From assembly GCA_963402885.1 (NCBI GenBank), contig OY727094.1, positions 32,676,501 through 32,740,500 of the forward strand: a stretch of 64,000 nt of DNA, in the 5' to 3' direction. This DNA is from Antedon bifida. Its lineage: Eukaryota; Echinodermata; Crinoidea; Comatulida; Antedonidae. Position numbers and translations under genes: made by a program. The notes below the pieces were generated by a model. The model was not told the origin of the DNA, made no database searches, and worked only from the letters and a program-made list of their open reading frames with translations. Positions 12,301 to 25,443 of this stretch are shown here, in pieces (position 1 is the first letter of the stretch; each line of letters starts with the position of its first letter).

Positions 12301-15300
12301 ATTTACATTTTGTATAAATATTTTTAAGTTGTTACAAATTGGATCTTTACTAATTATTATTTTTATTATTAAATTGATGTATTTTGATTTGTTTTTACTT
12401 GGTAGATGTTGTCGTTAATACGAAGTCCAGGCATTCCTAAGCAGGAACAATGGGTTTTAGATGTTACTCAGTTCCTGTTTGTTCATGCATATTTTAATAT
12501 TGAATCAAATGATACAAGTATCCCACAATGCAAACATCTTTTAGCTCATAAGATTGGGAAAGAATTACAGGAGCTCCTGGCCAGCCTGTTTCAAAGTTGC
12601 TTGACGTCGCTTAGCAACATGCCTGCCTCACAAGGTATTATATTTATATTGTTTTATTTTATATATATTGTAATCTACCCACAATTCATTTTGTTATTGC
12701 CAAGAGAGTGTGAAATAAAGACCGAAATTATTATATCATACTATTTATTTATTTTTTGGTTTCAGTGTTGGTTGAAGAAAATGAACCAGGTCAGAATCAA
12801 AGGACATTGGGAATGACATCTGGAGGTGACCTCTGGGTCAAGTTGATAGTGCAATACGCCCAACAGTTAGTGACCTCACCACATGTCACCTTTCGCATTG
12901 AATTCACTTCTGAAGTAAGACTTTGATGTCAATATTTCATCCTACAACATTTCTACAGTCATTTAAAACAAACTATTAAATATATAAATGCACAATTTTT
13001 AACATGCAGTGATTTCTGTTCATAGATGAAATCAGCATGGGAGAAGATGCTTTCTTCAGTGGCAGATGTAGAATCCAAGATGGAAAGTAAAAGGAACATA
13101 ACGGCAGGATCGGCCTTCCAGCTCCTCTTTCTTCATGTCGGACTTCAGATATTTATGGAACCAAGCAATGCAGTTGACCTTGTTGAGGTCAGAATTAATT
13201 AATAATCAGTGTCTAGTTATTGAAAATATATAATATTATTTATACATAAAATATATTCATGAATTTAATTTTTATATTTCACCTTTGTTTGTTTTGTTTT
13301 TATAGGAATTAAGCAATTGTTACAAGAAGGCATTCACCAAACGCCGGTCTGTTGCTAAACAAGTTGATGGTAAAAATAATATACTAATTATCTCTATTTT
13401 AAGATCATAATATTTATAAAGTTAATTCCACAGAAAAGTGTACAGATTACTCATAGAAAAACAAATGTAGAGGTACTGTAAACAATAGATGTGTTTATAA
13501 TTTTACTGTCATTTTATTTTTTCAGAACCAGAGTGGGTAGAAGTAGTTGTTGATATTCTGATTGGCCTTCTCTCTAAATCATCTCATCTATTGAGGGCAG
13601 TTGTCGACAATACCTTCAAGATGATCTGTTCGCATATGACAAAGAAGGCATTGTCTCTTTTAGTAGATGTAGGTGTTTGTGGAGGGAGCTGCCTATATTT
13701 GGATACCTTAGTTTAAGCCTAACTGGAAAGCCTGCTATGAGAGGAGTATAAATTGAAACTGTTGTTTAAAAATTGTTGTTAATGTTAATTTATTTTATAT
13801 TTTATTTATGAATGTATTGATAACCAGTTTTGTCCTCTCCAAATTCACATTTTATTTTTAATTTTGTAGGTTTTAGATCCATCAAAGAACAAAGAAGAAG
13901 ATAGTAATGTGGAATTGGTTAATGATTCAGGTAAAAATAATCTCAATTATGACCTATGACCTATTATGATTTTTATGACCTATAACCTATTGACATGAAA
14001 CTTATGAAATAAAGTATCTCACTACAGTCTCTTTCCTTTAGTATATTATATGTTCTTTTAAAAAATTGTTTAACTTCTTCTTTGCTTACATTCCTCATTT
14101 TGTATTTCCTTTTTTTTTAATATAGAAGAAGATATCGATGAGGATAAGGAAAATTCACCAGTAAGTTGTACTTTGCTTTTGTCCTTAAGCTCAGTCTACA
14201 CTATCAAACCAGTTTGACAAAAAAGTGTGATGTGCCCAAATATGGTAGTGATATGCCCAAATGTGGAAGTGATATGATGTCATTGTGTCCATATATGGGC
14301 ACATTAAATTTTTTTTCATAAAATTTGATTTTAGTTATATCTTTTGATAGTATTGTACTGGTAAACAATCTTATTATTTTTCAGAGTAATGGTAACATTA
14401 ACGAAGAAGATGAGATTGAAGAAGACGGTTCCAAACATGATGATGAAAGTGATGAGGATGATGATGAGGAAGATGATGAGGAGGATGAAGATGATATCGA
14501 GATGGTCGATGATGAGTTCAGAGCTCAAATCCGAGATGCTTTAGGAGACGCCGCTGTTCAACTAAGTGATGAGGTACGACTCAATATACTTGGAGGAGGA
14601 ATATTTTACTATTTAAATAAATATTTTATAGTTGTAATACACAAACAATTTTTTCGGTATATGTTTGATAATAAAAAAATGTGGCTTGTGCATCACTAAT
14701 AGATGCAATAAAGGAGAGAGATATGCTTTGCAGTAAAAATATCTAGTTCTAGTTTTCCTGTGACCTAGAAGATCGTAGGGGCGTAGTAGATGCGATACAG
14801 TTCACCAAGTCCTTCCATCTTTGTATGTAAATGCATACTGTTGCTATATATGTTATATAATCTCTATATGTAGATTAGACTAATCTCTATATGTAGATTA
14901 GACTAATCTCCTCCAGTCTGATACATATGTACAGTACACATTATGTTTGTTTAAAACAGCTTTTTATCTTAACATAAAGAGTAACTCCGCTATTTATTCG
15001 TTTTTAGGAAGATGAGCAGGAGGATGAGGAAGATGATGACATGGATGACGAGACAATGATGAGATTCGATTCAGTCTTAGCAGCGGCATTCAAAGAAAAA
15101 CTGCAAAAGAAGAAATCCAAAATGGAAGCTGTAACGCTCGTGTTACATTTTAAGTTGCGTGTTCTCGATCTAGTAACGATTTTCATCAAACAGCAACCGG
15201 AGAACATCCTAGTCGCTGTAAGTTTTATGACAGTAAAAACCATTCAAATGGAATGCAAACACCAATATAGACTTGGCCCAAGTCTGTAGTCTTTTTTATG

Positions 15301-18028
15301 TTAGCCAGTCAGCTTTTTGATTTTTGTCTGAAACAGCTCTGAAACACCATTTGTGCCAAAATATTTAAACGCCAATATTATTTTGCATGTTTGTAATACT
15401 CCTCCTATCATTTTTCGTTAAATTGGATTTAGGATCTTTTGTTACCGCTGGTCTACATGATACAGGCAGCTTCTAGTGATAAAGATCAGGATTTATTAAA
15501 AGATAAAGCTGCAAACATATATAAGACTAAACTCTGTCGACCAAAAAAGGTAAGAACACCAATTTTGTTTACAGTAAACATCTATTTTCGAGACATGGGG
15601 TTCTCCTATATAATATATCATTTTGATAAACACTGCGAATTATTCACAGTAAATTACTAAACAGATGATCAATTATTTTTAGTATCCGAAAGTATCAGGT
15701 GATGAAAAAGAAGAGTTGCATAAATGCTTAGAAGAAATGATGAAAGCCCTAAGGAAAGGTAAACAAATACTATACTACTACAGTAATCACAATGTTTTAG
15801 TCGACTCTATGAGATATACTGTATAGTTGACTATGAAGATATAGTTGAGATATACTGTATAACCCTTTGAATGATATATCTGTTACACTTACTCTTGACA
15901 GCATCATCAGTGTTCATAGTATCACTGATCTCTAGTGGTTGTCTATTCCTTGTACGTATATTGACATCATCTACCGACCCATCGCCCCTTAAAACTAGGA
16001 GACAACGTAAAGATGCCACACAAGAGAAACATGCTGAGGTAAAGTACATCCTTTTAAATAAAGGCCAATTTACACAGACCAACGGTAAGCGGCAAAACGA
16101 CGTAGCTTGTCCCACATAGAATTTGTATCTATCCTTACTGGAAACCATCTGTCCACTCCGTGTTGTGTGTAAATGGTCATAAGGAATAACAAAGATTCTA
16201 TATTTTTATTAACGTTGCCGCTTGTCTGTGTAAATTGGCCTTAATGTTTTTCAGAACTCTAATCTAATAGTGCTTTTAGTGGGTTACAATACTATTGTAA
16301 AAATATTCATGTCTGGTTTTTTTTTGTGATGCAGAATGATTCTTCAGATAAAGAAAGAATTTCAGCTTTGTACAATAAATCACTTTTGGATTTTATGACA
16401 TACAGGTAAGATATAAGCATTTAGATTTTAACTAATCACCAAGATGAGTTAGGTAATTATCTGTGTAATGTATCATGCACATTGAAATAAGTGTTTGGAA
16501 ATTGTGTGTATGTTCTGTGTTATTTTCCGAATAAGGGATATCTTGAATTACAAAGTTCATTGTTTTGTTGAAGGTTAATAATATTTTTGACTATTGTTAT
16601 TTTCTCAGAGCAACTTGTCTACACCCTGTGCTGTTTACAGATCTTATAGAACGATTTCCAGTAAGTTAATCAGCTATTATTGAATCATAGAGCATCCTCT
16701 CATGTGTTTTTGTTGTACAACAATGGACCTATAAATTCTAATTTAACAACTATACTAAAGAATATGATTTTGAAGGGTACCAGAGAGTTGTTAATTAACA
16801 ACTCACTGGTATATACCTTTATATTATGTGTCATGTGTTCTATCATACCATAATGATAAATAATAATAAAATCTTTGTGCTTACTAATTAATGTAGTTAC
16901 AATATTATGTACATATATATTACATACTATAGTATAGTCTGAAAACAAAACAATCCGTTTATAATGTATTTATTTATTTGTTGATAGAATCTTGGATGGT
17001 TCCTGGCCCCTCAACTTATTCAGTACACAACTGAAAATATTCAGATATATCGTAAGGTAAGACCACAGTTCTATAAGATTTTTTTGTTGTAATTTTTAAA
17101 ATTAATTTTGATCTAAAGCAGATTTTTCGTCATTTGAAATCTTTTTTTTTTTTTAATTTCAGAAACAAGCTTGTTTGATGTTGACAAATTTAATCAGTAA
17201 ACGACCATATTTGGTATGTAGACTTTTTTGTAGTTTTTGCACTGAAGTAGGAAAGATAATTATTAGTGAATGGTTTAATTATAATGAATAATTTTGATTA
17301 TTACATTTTATTTATTTATAGGGAAATGAGGATCCAAAGAAAATCTGTAAACAATTATCTTCAATGATTTCAAAGGTATACAATGAAATTACCTATTCTA
17401 TTTTAACCAGGTGTATGTGTTTTATATCGATAGTGTTTATCAATATTTCAATATAGATATTTTGTATTGATCGGTTTTATGATATTCTTTGCATTAAACA
17501 GGTTGTCGCAAACACACTGGATTCGGAGTCTACATTCAGGCCAAAGTTCATCCTGCAGTTTTTAATGTTGATGAAAGAGTTTGCTGCCCTCAAACAGAGC
17601 CTTAATGACGTAATAATTCTCAATTATCTTATGGTATTTAAGTAATAAAAGAAACGCTTGTGCAAGTGTCAAATAAATATTCACAATTTGTTTTTCACCA
17701 ACAGAAAGAAGGATTTGATGTGATTAGGAGTTTGCTGCAGAAATTAAAGGACAAAACAGAAATCAAAAGATCGGGTGAACTTTCATCGGCTATTGGTGCT
17801 GCCCTCAATGGAGTAAATAACAGGTAAGATTTCTCACGATTACTAAAGTGTTTTTCTATTATAACGCAACCTAGCCTGACACAAGACGTTAATACCTTAT
17901 GTTTGTATGTGCAATATTAGATTCTAAATAAATATTTATTAATTGTTTTGTTTTGTAGGTCATCCAGCAAACGTAAGAGGAGGAAAACAAAACACAGAAA
18001 AAGAAGATCTGAAACTGAACAAGTGTGA
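6317..18028 (+). CDS. MYBBP1A: MYB-binding protein 1A / DNA polymerase phi family nucleolar protein
   Basis: I traced 33 exons with consistent phases, giving 3495 nt (1164 aa). Exons: 6317-6493, 6834-6941, 7312-7395, 7761-7832, 7984-8094, 8437-8559, 8841-8933, 9425-9536, 9884-10062, 10327-10406, 11859-11922, 12054-12127, 12234-12285, 12406-12634, 12766-12914, 13026-13187, 13306-13369, 13526-13668, 13870-13930, 14126-14160, 14385-14573, 15008-15217, 15433-15549, 15683-15758, 15902-16038, 16335-16405, 16609-16660, 16988-17056, 17163-17213, 17322-17375, 17502-17609, 17705-17823, 17959-18028. The N-terminal half is alpha-helical repeat sequence (ARQGYATALSE, LLTLLPIISLKEV). A long Asp/Glu tract spans exons 19-22, and the C-terminus is a basic nuclear or nucleolar signal (SSKRKRRKTKHRKRR). 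This architecture is that of MYBBP1A/Pol5, which acts in nucleolar rRNA biogenesis and transcriptional control. The human protein is longer (about 1328 aa). The family assignment is from recall of the domain pattern. Confidence 0.92.
7871..7998 (+). repeat. 64-bp tandem duplication of a splice acceptor (MYBBP1A exon 5)
   Basis: Two near-perfect 64-bp units (7871-7934 and 7935-7998) each contain the end of intron 4, the acceptor aataaacag and the first 15 bases of exon 5. The downstream acceptor (exon from 7984) keeps the frame. Using the upstream one (exon from 7920) would add 64 nt and reach a TAA within 13 codons. The duplication therefore creates a decoy acceptor. Confidence 0.85.
8101..8230. 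mobile_element. MITE copy 1 (TIR CTCTGTCTACACTATCAAAC)
   Basis: Inverted ends (CTCTGTCTACACTATCAAAC and its complement near 8205-8230) flank a short core with TGTGATGTGCCC and ATATGGGCACAT. It lies in MYBBP1A intron 5. Related copies at 8604-8753, 14187-14308 and 33124-33177 establish a family. With no coding capacity, it is a hairpin-type non-autonomous DNA transposon. Confidence 0.75.
8604..8753. mobile_element. MITE copy 2, same family
   Basis: It lies in MYBBP1A intron 6 with inverted ends starting GCTCTGTCTACACTATC and closing GATAGTGTAGACAGAGC. The core repeats an ATATGGTAGTGATATG-like unit, so it is slightly longer than copy 1. Confidence 0.75.
8954..9265 (+). mobile_element. tRNA-derived SINE, copy 1
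   Basis: The head is tRNA-like. A box A sequence (GTGGCCGAGCGG near 8960) is followed about 45 nt later by a box B-like GGGTTCAAGGC. The body after the head (GGATAAGGACTATAAACCGT, GACGAGTAGGGGTTACCCCG, AACTGGGCCCTCTGAGAGACC) is shared with a second copy at 10482-10775. The tail is ATAAATAATAA. It lies in MYBBP1A intron 7. The class is SINE with a Ser/Leu-type tRNA head; the family name is unknown to me. Confidence 0.7.
9689..9800 (+). repeat. Single arm of a snap-back element in MYBBP1A intron 8
   Basis: The text GTTCAGAAAAGAACT, GAGTTTCTTGACGTTTTGATC and CTTTGATCGTCCTCAGGAG matches one arm of the roughly 190-bp inverted-repeat element seen complete at 21436, 37163 and 39115. Only one arm is recognisable here, so it is truncated. 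Confidence 0.55.
10482..10775 (+). mobile_element. tRNA-derived SINE, copy 2
   Basis: It lies in MYBBP1A intron 10 and is collinear with the copy at 8954: same tRNA-like head, same body boxes, ending TCACCCAGTATAAATAATAA. Box A is damaged here (GTGACCTAGCGG), so it is probably no longer transcribed by Pol III. Confidence 0.7.
10887..11070. repeat. 184-bp near-perfect hairpin
   Basis: Arms starting CAGATATTG and ending CAATATCTG enclose matched segments (GGTTAAATACAAGATTTGACATCC against GGATGTCAAATCTTATATTTAACC, and GGGAATGATATTATGTTC against its complement) around a GAAGCGCCAGCTGAG centre. It sits in MYBBP1A intron 10. It could be a foldback transposon end or the terminal hairpin of a larger element extending to about 11460. 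Confidence 0.7.
11517..11760 (+). repeat. tRNA-like head followed by a 65-bp direct repeat
   Basis: The box A-like TGGCGCAACGG (near 11523) and box B-like GAGTTCAAATCC (near 11573) are spaced as in a tRNA-derived SINE head, but the cloverleaf looks imperfect. Two diverged copies of a CGAAAATTACACAGTCAATA unit follow (about 11634 and 11703), each with a CTCGAG core. This is a degenerate SINE or composite repeat, not a tRNA gene. Confidence 0.45.
14187..14308. mobile_element. MITE copy 3, right end decayed
   Basis: It begins AAGCTCAGTCTACACTATC in MYBBP1A intron 20 and contains the GTGATGTGCCC and ATATGGGCACAT core of the family. It lacks a recognisable right inverted end. Confidence 0.65.
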
Positions 18029-18032
18029 AATG

Positions 18033-18692
18033 TACAGTATTAAACACAGAATTGAACGCAACCATAGACACTACAGTATTAAACACACAATTGAACGCAA
18101 CCATAGACGCTACAGTATTGAACACAGAATTGAACACAACCATAGACACTACAGTGTTGAACACAGAATTGAACGCAACCATAGACACTACAGTATTGAA
18201 CACAGAATTGAACGCAACCATAGACACTACAGTATTGAACACAGAATTGAACGTAACCATAGACACTACAGTGTTGAACACAGAATTGAACGCAACCATA
18301 GACACTACAGTATTTGAACACAGAATTGAACGCAACCATAGACACTACAGTATTGAACACAGAATTAAACACAACCATAGACACTACAGTATTGAACACA
18401 GAATTGAACGCAACCATAGACGCTACAGTATTGAACACAGAATTGAATGCTACCATAGACACTACAGTATTGAACACAGAATTGAATGAAACCATAGACA
18501 CTACAGTATTGAACACAGAATTGAACACAACCATAGACACTACAGTATTTGAACACAGAATTGAACGCAACCATAGACACTACATTATTGAACACAGAAT
18601 TGAACGCAACCATAGACGCTACAGTATTGAACACAGAATTGAATGCTACCATAGACACTACAGTATTGAACACAGAATTGAACACAACCATA
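18033..18692. repeat. 39-bp minisatellite in the MYBBP1A 3' UTR
   Basis: About 17 tandem units of 39 bp (consensus core ACACAGAATTGAACGCAACC, then ATAGACACTACAGTATTG) begin five bases after the stop codon. The unit is 13 codons long and has no stop in several frames, so long ORFs appear on both strands. Some units carry a 1-nt insertion (TATTTGAACAC), which breaks those frames. It is therefore non-coding sequence. Confidence 0.9.
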
Positions 18693-21035
18693 GTAGTTAA
18701 AAATAAAATTTGAAACTGAACATGTGTGAACTATACATATTTGAACACAACCATAGACACAAACCACTCCCTGAAATAGAAGTGAACACAAGCATCACAT
18801 AGAGCATTGTGATTGATTTACATTTTAAGAGTTACAAGTTTTAAAAAATGTAATTAAAAATGTAGATACTTTAACAGAATGTACTAGTCATTTTATCTAC
18901 TGTATCTGCATTTGCTTGCACAGACAAACAATTTTTAACAATGTATTTCAATTGCTATTTTAAGGTCACATTATGTATATTTAATTTTGCAACTTACAGG
19001 TGTATAAAATCAAGATTGATAATTTTGGCTATTTTCATTTTTAAACTATGAAAGTATTGTTATTTGAGAGACATTTTAAACTACTTATTTCTACATAATG
19101 TTATGAGTGAATTTAATTTACGAGGTTATATCCACTTATATGTATAAAAATCAAGTGTGATTTATTTACTGTAGATGATAAAGCATTGAGACAATAAACA
19201 TCCATATGAACAACTTATTTTTAAGTATCTTTATTTCAGAAAGAAAGAAGTAGATATTTGTAAAAATGAACTATAAAAACAGAAATTGTAAATGAGCAAA
19301 AATGTACATATCGGCGGTACACTGTGATCCGGTTAAGAGTTTTTTTACATTTATTTATTTTTTTTTTAAATGCATTTTTAGTTGCTATAGATACAGACGT
19401 ATAGGTTCTCAACTTATGAGACCATACAAAAACCAAACATAATATACTATATATGGAATCAACTCTCTCAAAATGGCATTCCCATCGATTTTAAAAACCA
19501 GACATAGACAGGTATTATCTAGAATCGAGTATAGCTGCTGTTTATCAAAATTCATGTTATATATATCATGCAACGTCCCAATAAAACATTTTGAATATCT
19601 TTCAAGGTATTTTATATTAAAATGTTTGGTCCGTAACTAATGCATACAATTATCCAAAAATCAAAACAATTCTGTCTATTTTTTTTGTTAAACATCTGGA
19701 GTTGATAAATCGATTATTTACATATTGTTTGATAAACATTAGTACAGCAAGTTTTGCATCATCTTGAAATTTCAAATTTACTGTTCCAATATCTTTCTTC
19801 AAATGGTTGCTTTACTGCCTCCATATATTACGCTATATTTTTGTAATTATCATGAATTTTTAGAATATAATTATGCATTTTAAATTGTAAAATAAAATCA
19901 ACATAATGATTTATAATATATCAATATTTGTTCTAGATTATATATGTCTATTGCACAATGCAAATTATAATAGCGTGAATGCTCTTTCATTTTTTAGCAT
20001 TTTATGGGAGGTTTAGGTGAGGGGAATATAAACAAAACCATGAAATGTAAAAAAAAAAACACACACACAAAACGAATCCAAATGAGTGTCGTGTTTCCAC
20101 TAAATATCAAATATCAACGAAAAATACACCCAAAATGGTTGTGACTACTTTTGGTGTTGAGTCCGTAATCATTGTTATTATTCCAATACTTCACATCTTA
20201 ATGTCTTCTTTATCATTAAAATGAACCTAACCCTCTAAATAATCTCTCTCTTACTATAAAGTAAAAAGAACCTGCTCATCGGATTCGAACCCCATACATC
20301 GACAAGTCCGACAGAAAACCTTTGTATTAGCGAATTGTTAGCTCATTTCTAACGTAGCTTAGGAAAAATGATTAATGAATATTCATGTTAATTTTGTGAC
20401 GTCTCATGAGGGGTCCCCAAATTATGTAAGAAAAGAAATATCGTGGCCGGGAAAAGTACTCTTTTATTATACTTAATAATCATGCCATGCGAATTATTAT
20501 TAAGGTAGACAAACCGTGCGGAGCACAGGTTTCTGGTAGATCACACTTTAATTACAAAAGTAGCAAGTACGTAACAAATCTCCAATACAAAACAAATTGC
20601 AAAATATCAAAACCAGTGAAATAAAAAAAAATGTTTATGAATAAACTTAATTCGTGTTTCCGCATCAATGTGTTTTTCATTCGATTTTTTCCACTTTTTT
20701 TATCTCTACGTATCAAATAATGAATACACCACGAAAAACACCCAAAATAATATAGTTTGGCATTTTATACTTTCGTTATGTGTTTGCGCGCATCATCTAA
20801 GTTACACAGCACAATTTTTCTTTAGCGTCTTTTATTTTCCAGTCAAAAGTAAAGTCAAAGTTCTATATCCACTCTTTATACTATATTGCTTTAATTCTTT
20901 AGCCTACATATATTGAAGTGAAGGATTAGTGTATAACAAACCAATAGCCGTAAAATACAGTAGTTCCGAATTTTATTCGTTATAACAATTTGTTTTTATT
21001 TTATATAATTTGTCGAAGTACTTTTATCAAAGTGC
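18693..21035. other. MYBBP1A 3' flank and intergenic sequence, no gene seen
   Basis: A polyadenylation signal AATAAA at 19193-19198 is the best candidate end for MYBBP1A transcripts. From 19.2 to 20.4 kb I see no coding signal. A direct repeat pair with ACCGTGCGGAGCAC lies at about 20502 and 21075, some 575 bp apart, and may mark the ends of a small element. I see no convincing exon. Confidence 0.5.
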
Positions 21036-21039
21036 GCTG

Positions 21040-22380
21040 TTATTACCTGCCCATGCAAAGTATATAACAAGATATTAAGGCAGAAAAAGACCGTGCGGAG
21101 CACGGGTTACTGCTAGTTGAGTTTATTAAAACACGCACATACATACACATAGGCCTACAACATTTCATAAACAGCAACACAATAGCGATAAGACGGAAGT
21201 TGCCATAAGATACCGGAATTACTTGTATGCAATTGACACGAGTAATTTGAAGACAATTCCGTTTAAATCGTGTTTGTAGTTTGTTGACGCGCGCGTTGTT
21301 GATCAATGTATTTGGACCTTCCCATAATGCATTGGTGCGTGTGGATTAAGGTAGTCAGGATGATGTCAGGAATTGTTTTTTGATGATTTGTGAATTCTCA
21401 TAATTATATAAAGTACAAGTAGGCCTACAAGTACATGTTCTGAAAAGAACTGACGTGAGTTTCTTAGCGTTTCGATCAATATTATGCTTTGATTGTCCCA
21501 TCAATAGATATCATGATCGTCTTTATGAGTGAGGAGTAGTGTTCTGATTCTCCTGAGGACGATCAAATTATTTATTTGATTGAAATGTCGAGAAACTTAA
21601 CAATTCATTCATTTCAGAACTTTATATACGCGTGGTGTACTGCAAACTTTATATAATCTTTGATTTCGTCATGAAAACCTTCAAACAATTCTCAAATTCT
21701 TCCATTTTCTTTCTTTGTCAAGTCGGCATTCATCATTTTATACCTTTTATATATTTTGCTATATTGTTTTTATGCTTAAAACCGGCATCTTTGCACCGTC
21801 CTCATGATGACTCAGCATTATCGCATCGTCACTGCGCCGACAATATTACAAAACAATCGTTGTTGTATTGTATTTAAATTCTGGGTAGAAAAAAAACCCG
21901 AATTTGGTTATATTTTGACATCGACATAGTGATAAAAATTAAATTGATAAAATAAATTATTTTTCAAAAACTGGTACGGTCTCATTGTCCGCTGAAGGCG
22001 CTCTTTGTTTTTTTTATTTAAAAAACGACTAGATAGAGAGCAGGCGGTTTATGGTTTGGTATCAATTCACACACACAGCGCGGCCTTTATGAATAATATA
22101 AAAGGTGTAGGCCTAGCCTGTTCTTCTAAGAGCCACAAAACTTAGGTAAGCTGGGTGTTTATAGTTTTTTTCTGTTTTGGTATTACGATAGGCCTACTGG
22201 TGCCTCCCTGGCACCTAACTATTTTCACACACAGCCAGCCAGCAGGGTGTACCACTCTTTTCTCCCCTATCTAGAGAGGCCTAGCTCACAAACAACTCTG
22301 GAGAGTCGGAGGGAAGTGTGAATTCTACTTTTAACTAGCCTAGTTTAGTAGTCTACTACTAGGCCTAGGCCTAATTAACG
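21040..22380. repeat. Left part of duplicated unit A
   Basis: This stretch recurs in pieces: 21118-21200 matches 32745-32825, and 21436-22060 matches 37163-38190 and 39115-39944 plus 43119-43310. It marks the start of the segmental duplication that carries the HELLS fragment and NACHT gene. No coding region was recognised. Confidence 0.65.
21436..21626. mobile_element. Snap-back (inverted-repeat) element, copy 1
   Basis: The ends are inverted. GTTCTGAAAAGAACTGACG followed by GAGTTTCTTAGCGTTTCGATC pairs with GATTGAAATGTCGAGAAAC and a terminal TTTCAGAAC. The loop contains GATTGTCC and GGACGATC. It is about 190 bp with no coding capacity. Copies occur at 37163-37354 and 39115-39306. Confidence 0.65.
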
Positions 22381-22384
22381 TAGG

Positions 22385-24013
<1,629 letters not shown>

Positions 24014-24016
24014 GCA

Positions 24017-24482
24017 CAGCACAGTGTTCAGGTTTAAACTATTGTTAACACCAAGTGTTAATTACAAGTCTGCACAGTGTTCAGGTTTAAACTATTATTA
24101 ACACCAAGTGTTATTACAAGTCAGCACAGTGTTCAGGTTTAAACTATTGTTAACACCAAGTGTTATTACAAGTCAGCACAGTGTTCAGGTTTAAACTATT
24201 GTTAACACCAAGTGTTATTACAAGTCAGCACAGTGTTCAGGTTTAAACTATTGTTAACACCAAGTGTTATTACAAGTCAGCACAGTGTTCAGGTTTAAAC
24301 TATTGTTAATACCAAGTGTTATTACAAGTCAGCACAGTGTTCAGGTTTAAACTATTGTTAGCACCAAGTGTTATTACAAGTCAGCACAGTGTTCAGGTTT
24401 AAACTATTGTTAATACCAAGTGTTATTACAAGTCAGCACAGTGTTCAGGTTTAAACTATTGTTAACACCAAGTGTTATTACA
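24017..24482 (+). repeat. 52-bp minisatellite, 9 units (copy A)
   Basis: The unit CAGCACAGTGTTCAGGTTTA, then AACTATTGTTAACACCAAGT and GTTATTACAAGT, is repeated nine times with few changes, just downstream of the HELLS-like tail. The same array with seven units lies at 49237-49584. Confidence 0.9.
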
Positions 24483-25443
24483 ACATAAAGAAAATCAAAG
24501 ACTGTACACAAATATATCTGAACATTAAGTAGAACTTTTAATTATTCCAATCTATATATTTTCACCCTTAAATTTATTTTATACAGAATTATATTTCACT
24601 ATTTCTACATCATAACATAAAAAATAAGTCTACATCCAAAAATATATTTAAAAACACACCAATGAAACTAATCATTGATATCAAACTATATTATATAATT
24701 TTTAGTTTTACAAATTCTACTACAACTTTGTTCTGTTGTTACTGTGCCAAAGACATCTCATAATGTGTTTATTTGTTAATTTAATTTCTAATTACGTTTT
24801 CATTTAATAAAACTGCTTTTGATAACAAATTACGTTTCATCATTATGTTCATGTTATGTTTTGTAGTTTCAAGTTGTACCACTTTACTTTTAGTATTGGA
24901 TGGTTAAAACCATCCAATACTAAAAGTAAAGGGTGAAATTACATTTACGATTTAATATTATTTTATCACATAATATTATCACATAATTACTTTAAAACAC
25001 GCACAACCAATTCTATACAATATATCAAGTAAAAAACATTGCATTATTAATATTATAAAAGAATCATTATCATTAAATATGGCAGCACAGCTTATAAAGA
25101 TTATAATGAATAAGAAACAAACATTCTTGTTTATCTGCATGCTACAGCTGTTAATAATTATTACTTCCGTTGCTAGTGTGCCGCGTGCGGAAGTACGCGC
25201 GCGCGCTCCGTCGATGAAGGTAAGTATGTCAAAATAAAATGTTTAAAAACATTTTATGTTTTAGATTATCATATTGATTTAATCTACTATACGATTTATA
25301 TATAACAGGTCGTTTTTATATTGTATACAAATTTAATGTTAGAAATGCAATTATTTGCGATATTAAAAATTGACACCTGCTTGCTGCGAGATTTAAAAAT
25401 ATGTCTGTTATATAGTAGAAGTAACATACGTTATCAGTGAAAA
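24483..25443. other. Intergenic between HELLS fragment A and NACHT gene A
   Basis: The two genes converge here. The stretch is conserved at 49585-50581. It contains a perfect hairpin at 24882-24931 and a conserved GC-rich block near 25170-25220 with GCGCGCGCGC and a small TACTTCCG/CGGAAGTA inverted repeat. No coding region was recognised. Confidence 0.5.
24882..24931. repeat. Perfect 24-bp-arm hairpin
   Basis: The arm at 24882-24905 (CTTTACTTTTAGTATTGGAT plus GGTT) is exactly complementary to 24908-24931, with a 2-nt loop. In the duplicate near 50038 the left arm is kept but the right arm is disrupted. It is either a young inverted duplication or a cruciform preserved only in unit A. Confidence 0.85.

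Noticed and set aside
17943..18791. Long ORFs on both strands encoding Arg/His/Asn-rich or Val/Phe/Asn-rich repeats
   Set aside because: They are translations of the 39-bp minisatellite, whose unit is 13 codons; frames break at the 1-nt insertions and no splice or start context supports them.
20270..20350. Minus-strand tRNA-like sequence with GGATTCGAACCCC
   Set aside because: Only the box B complement is convincing; no proper box A or acceptor stem could be found.
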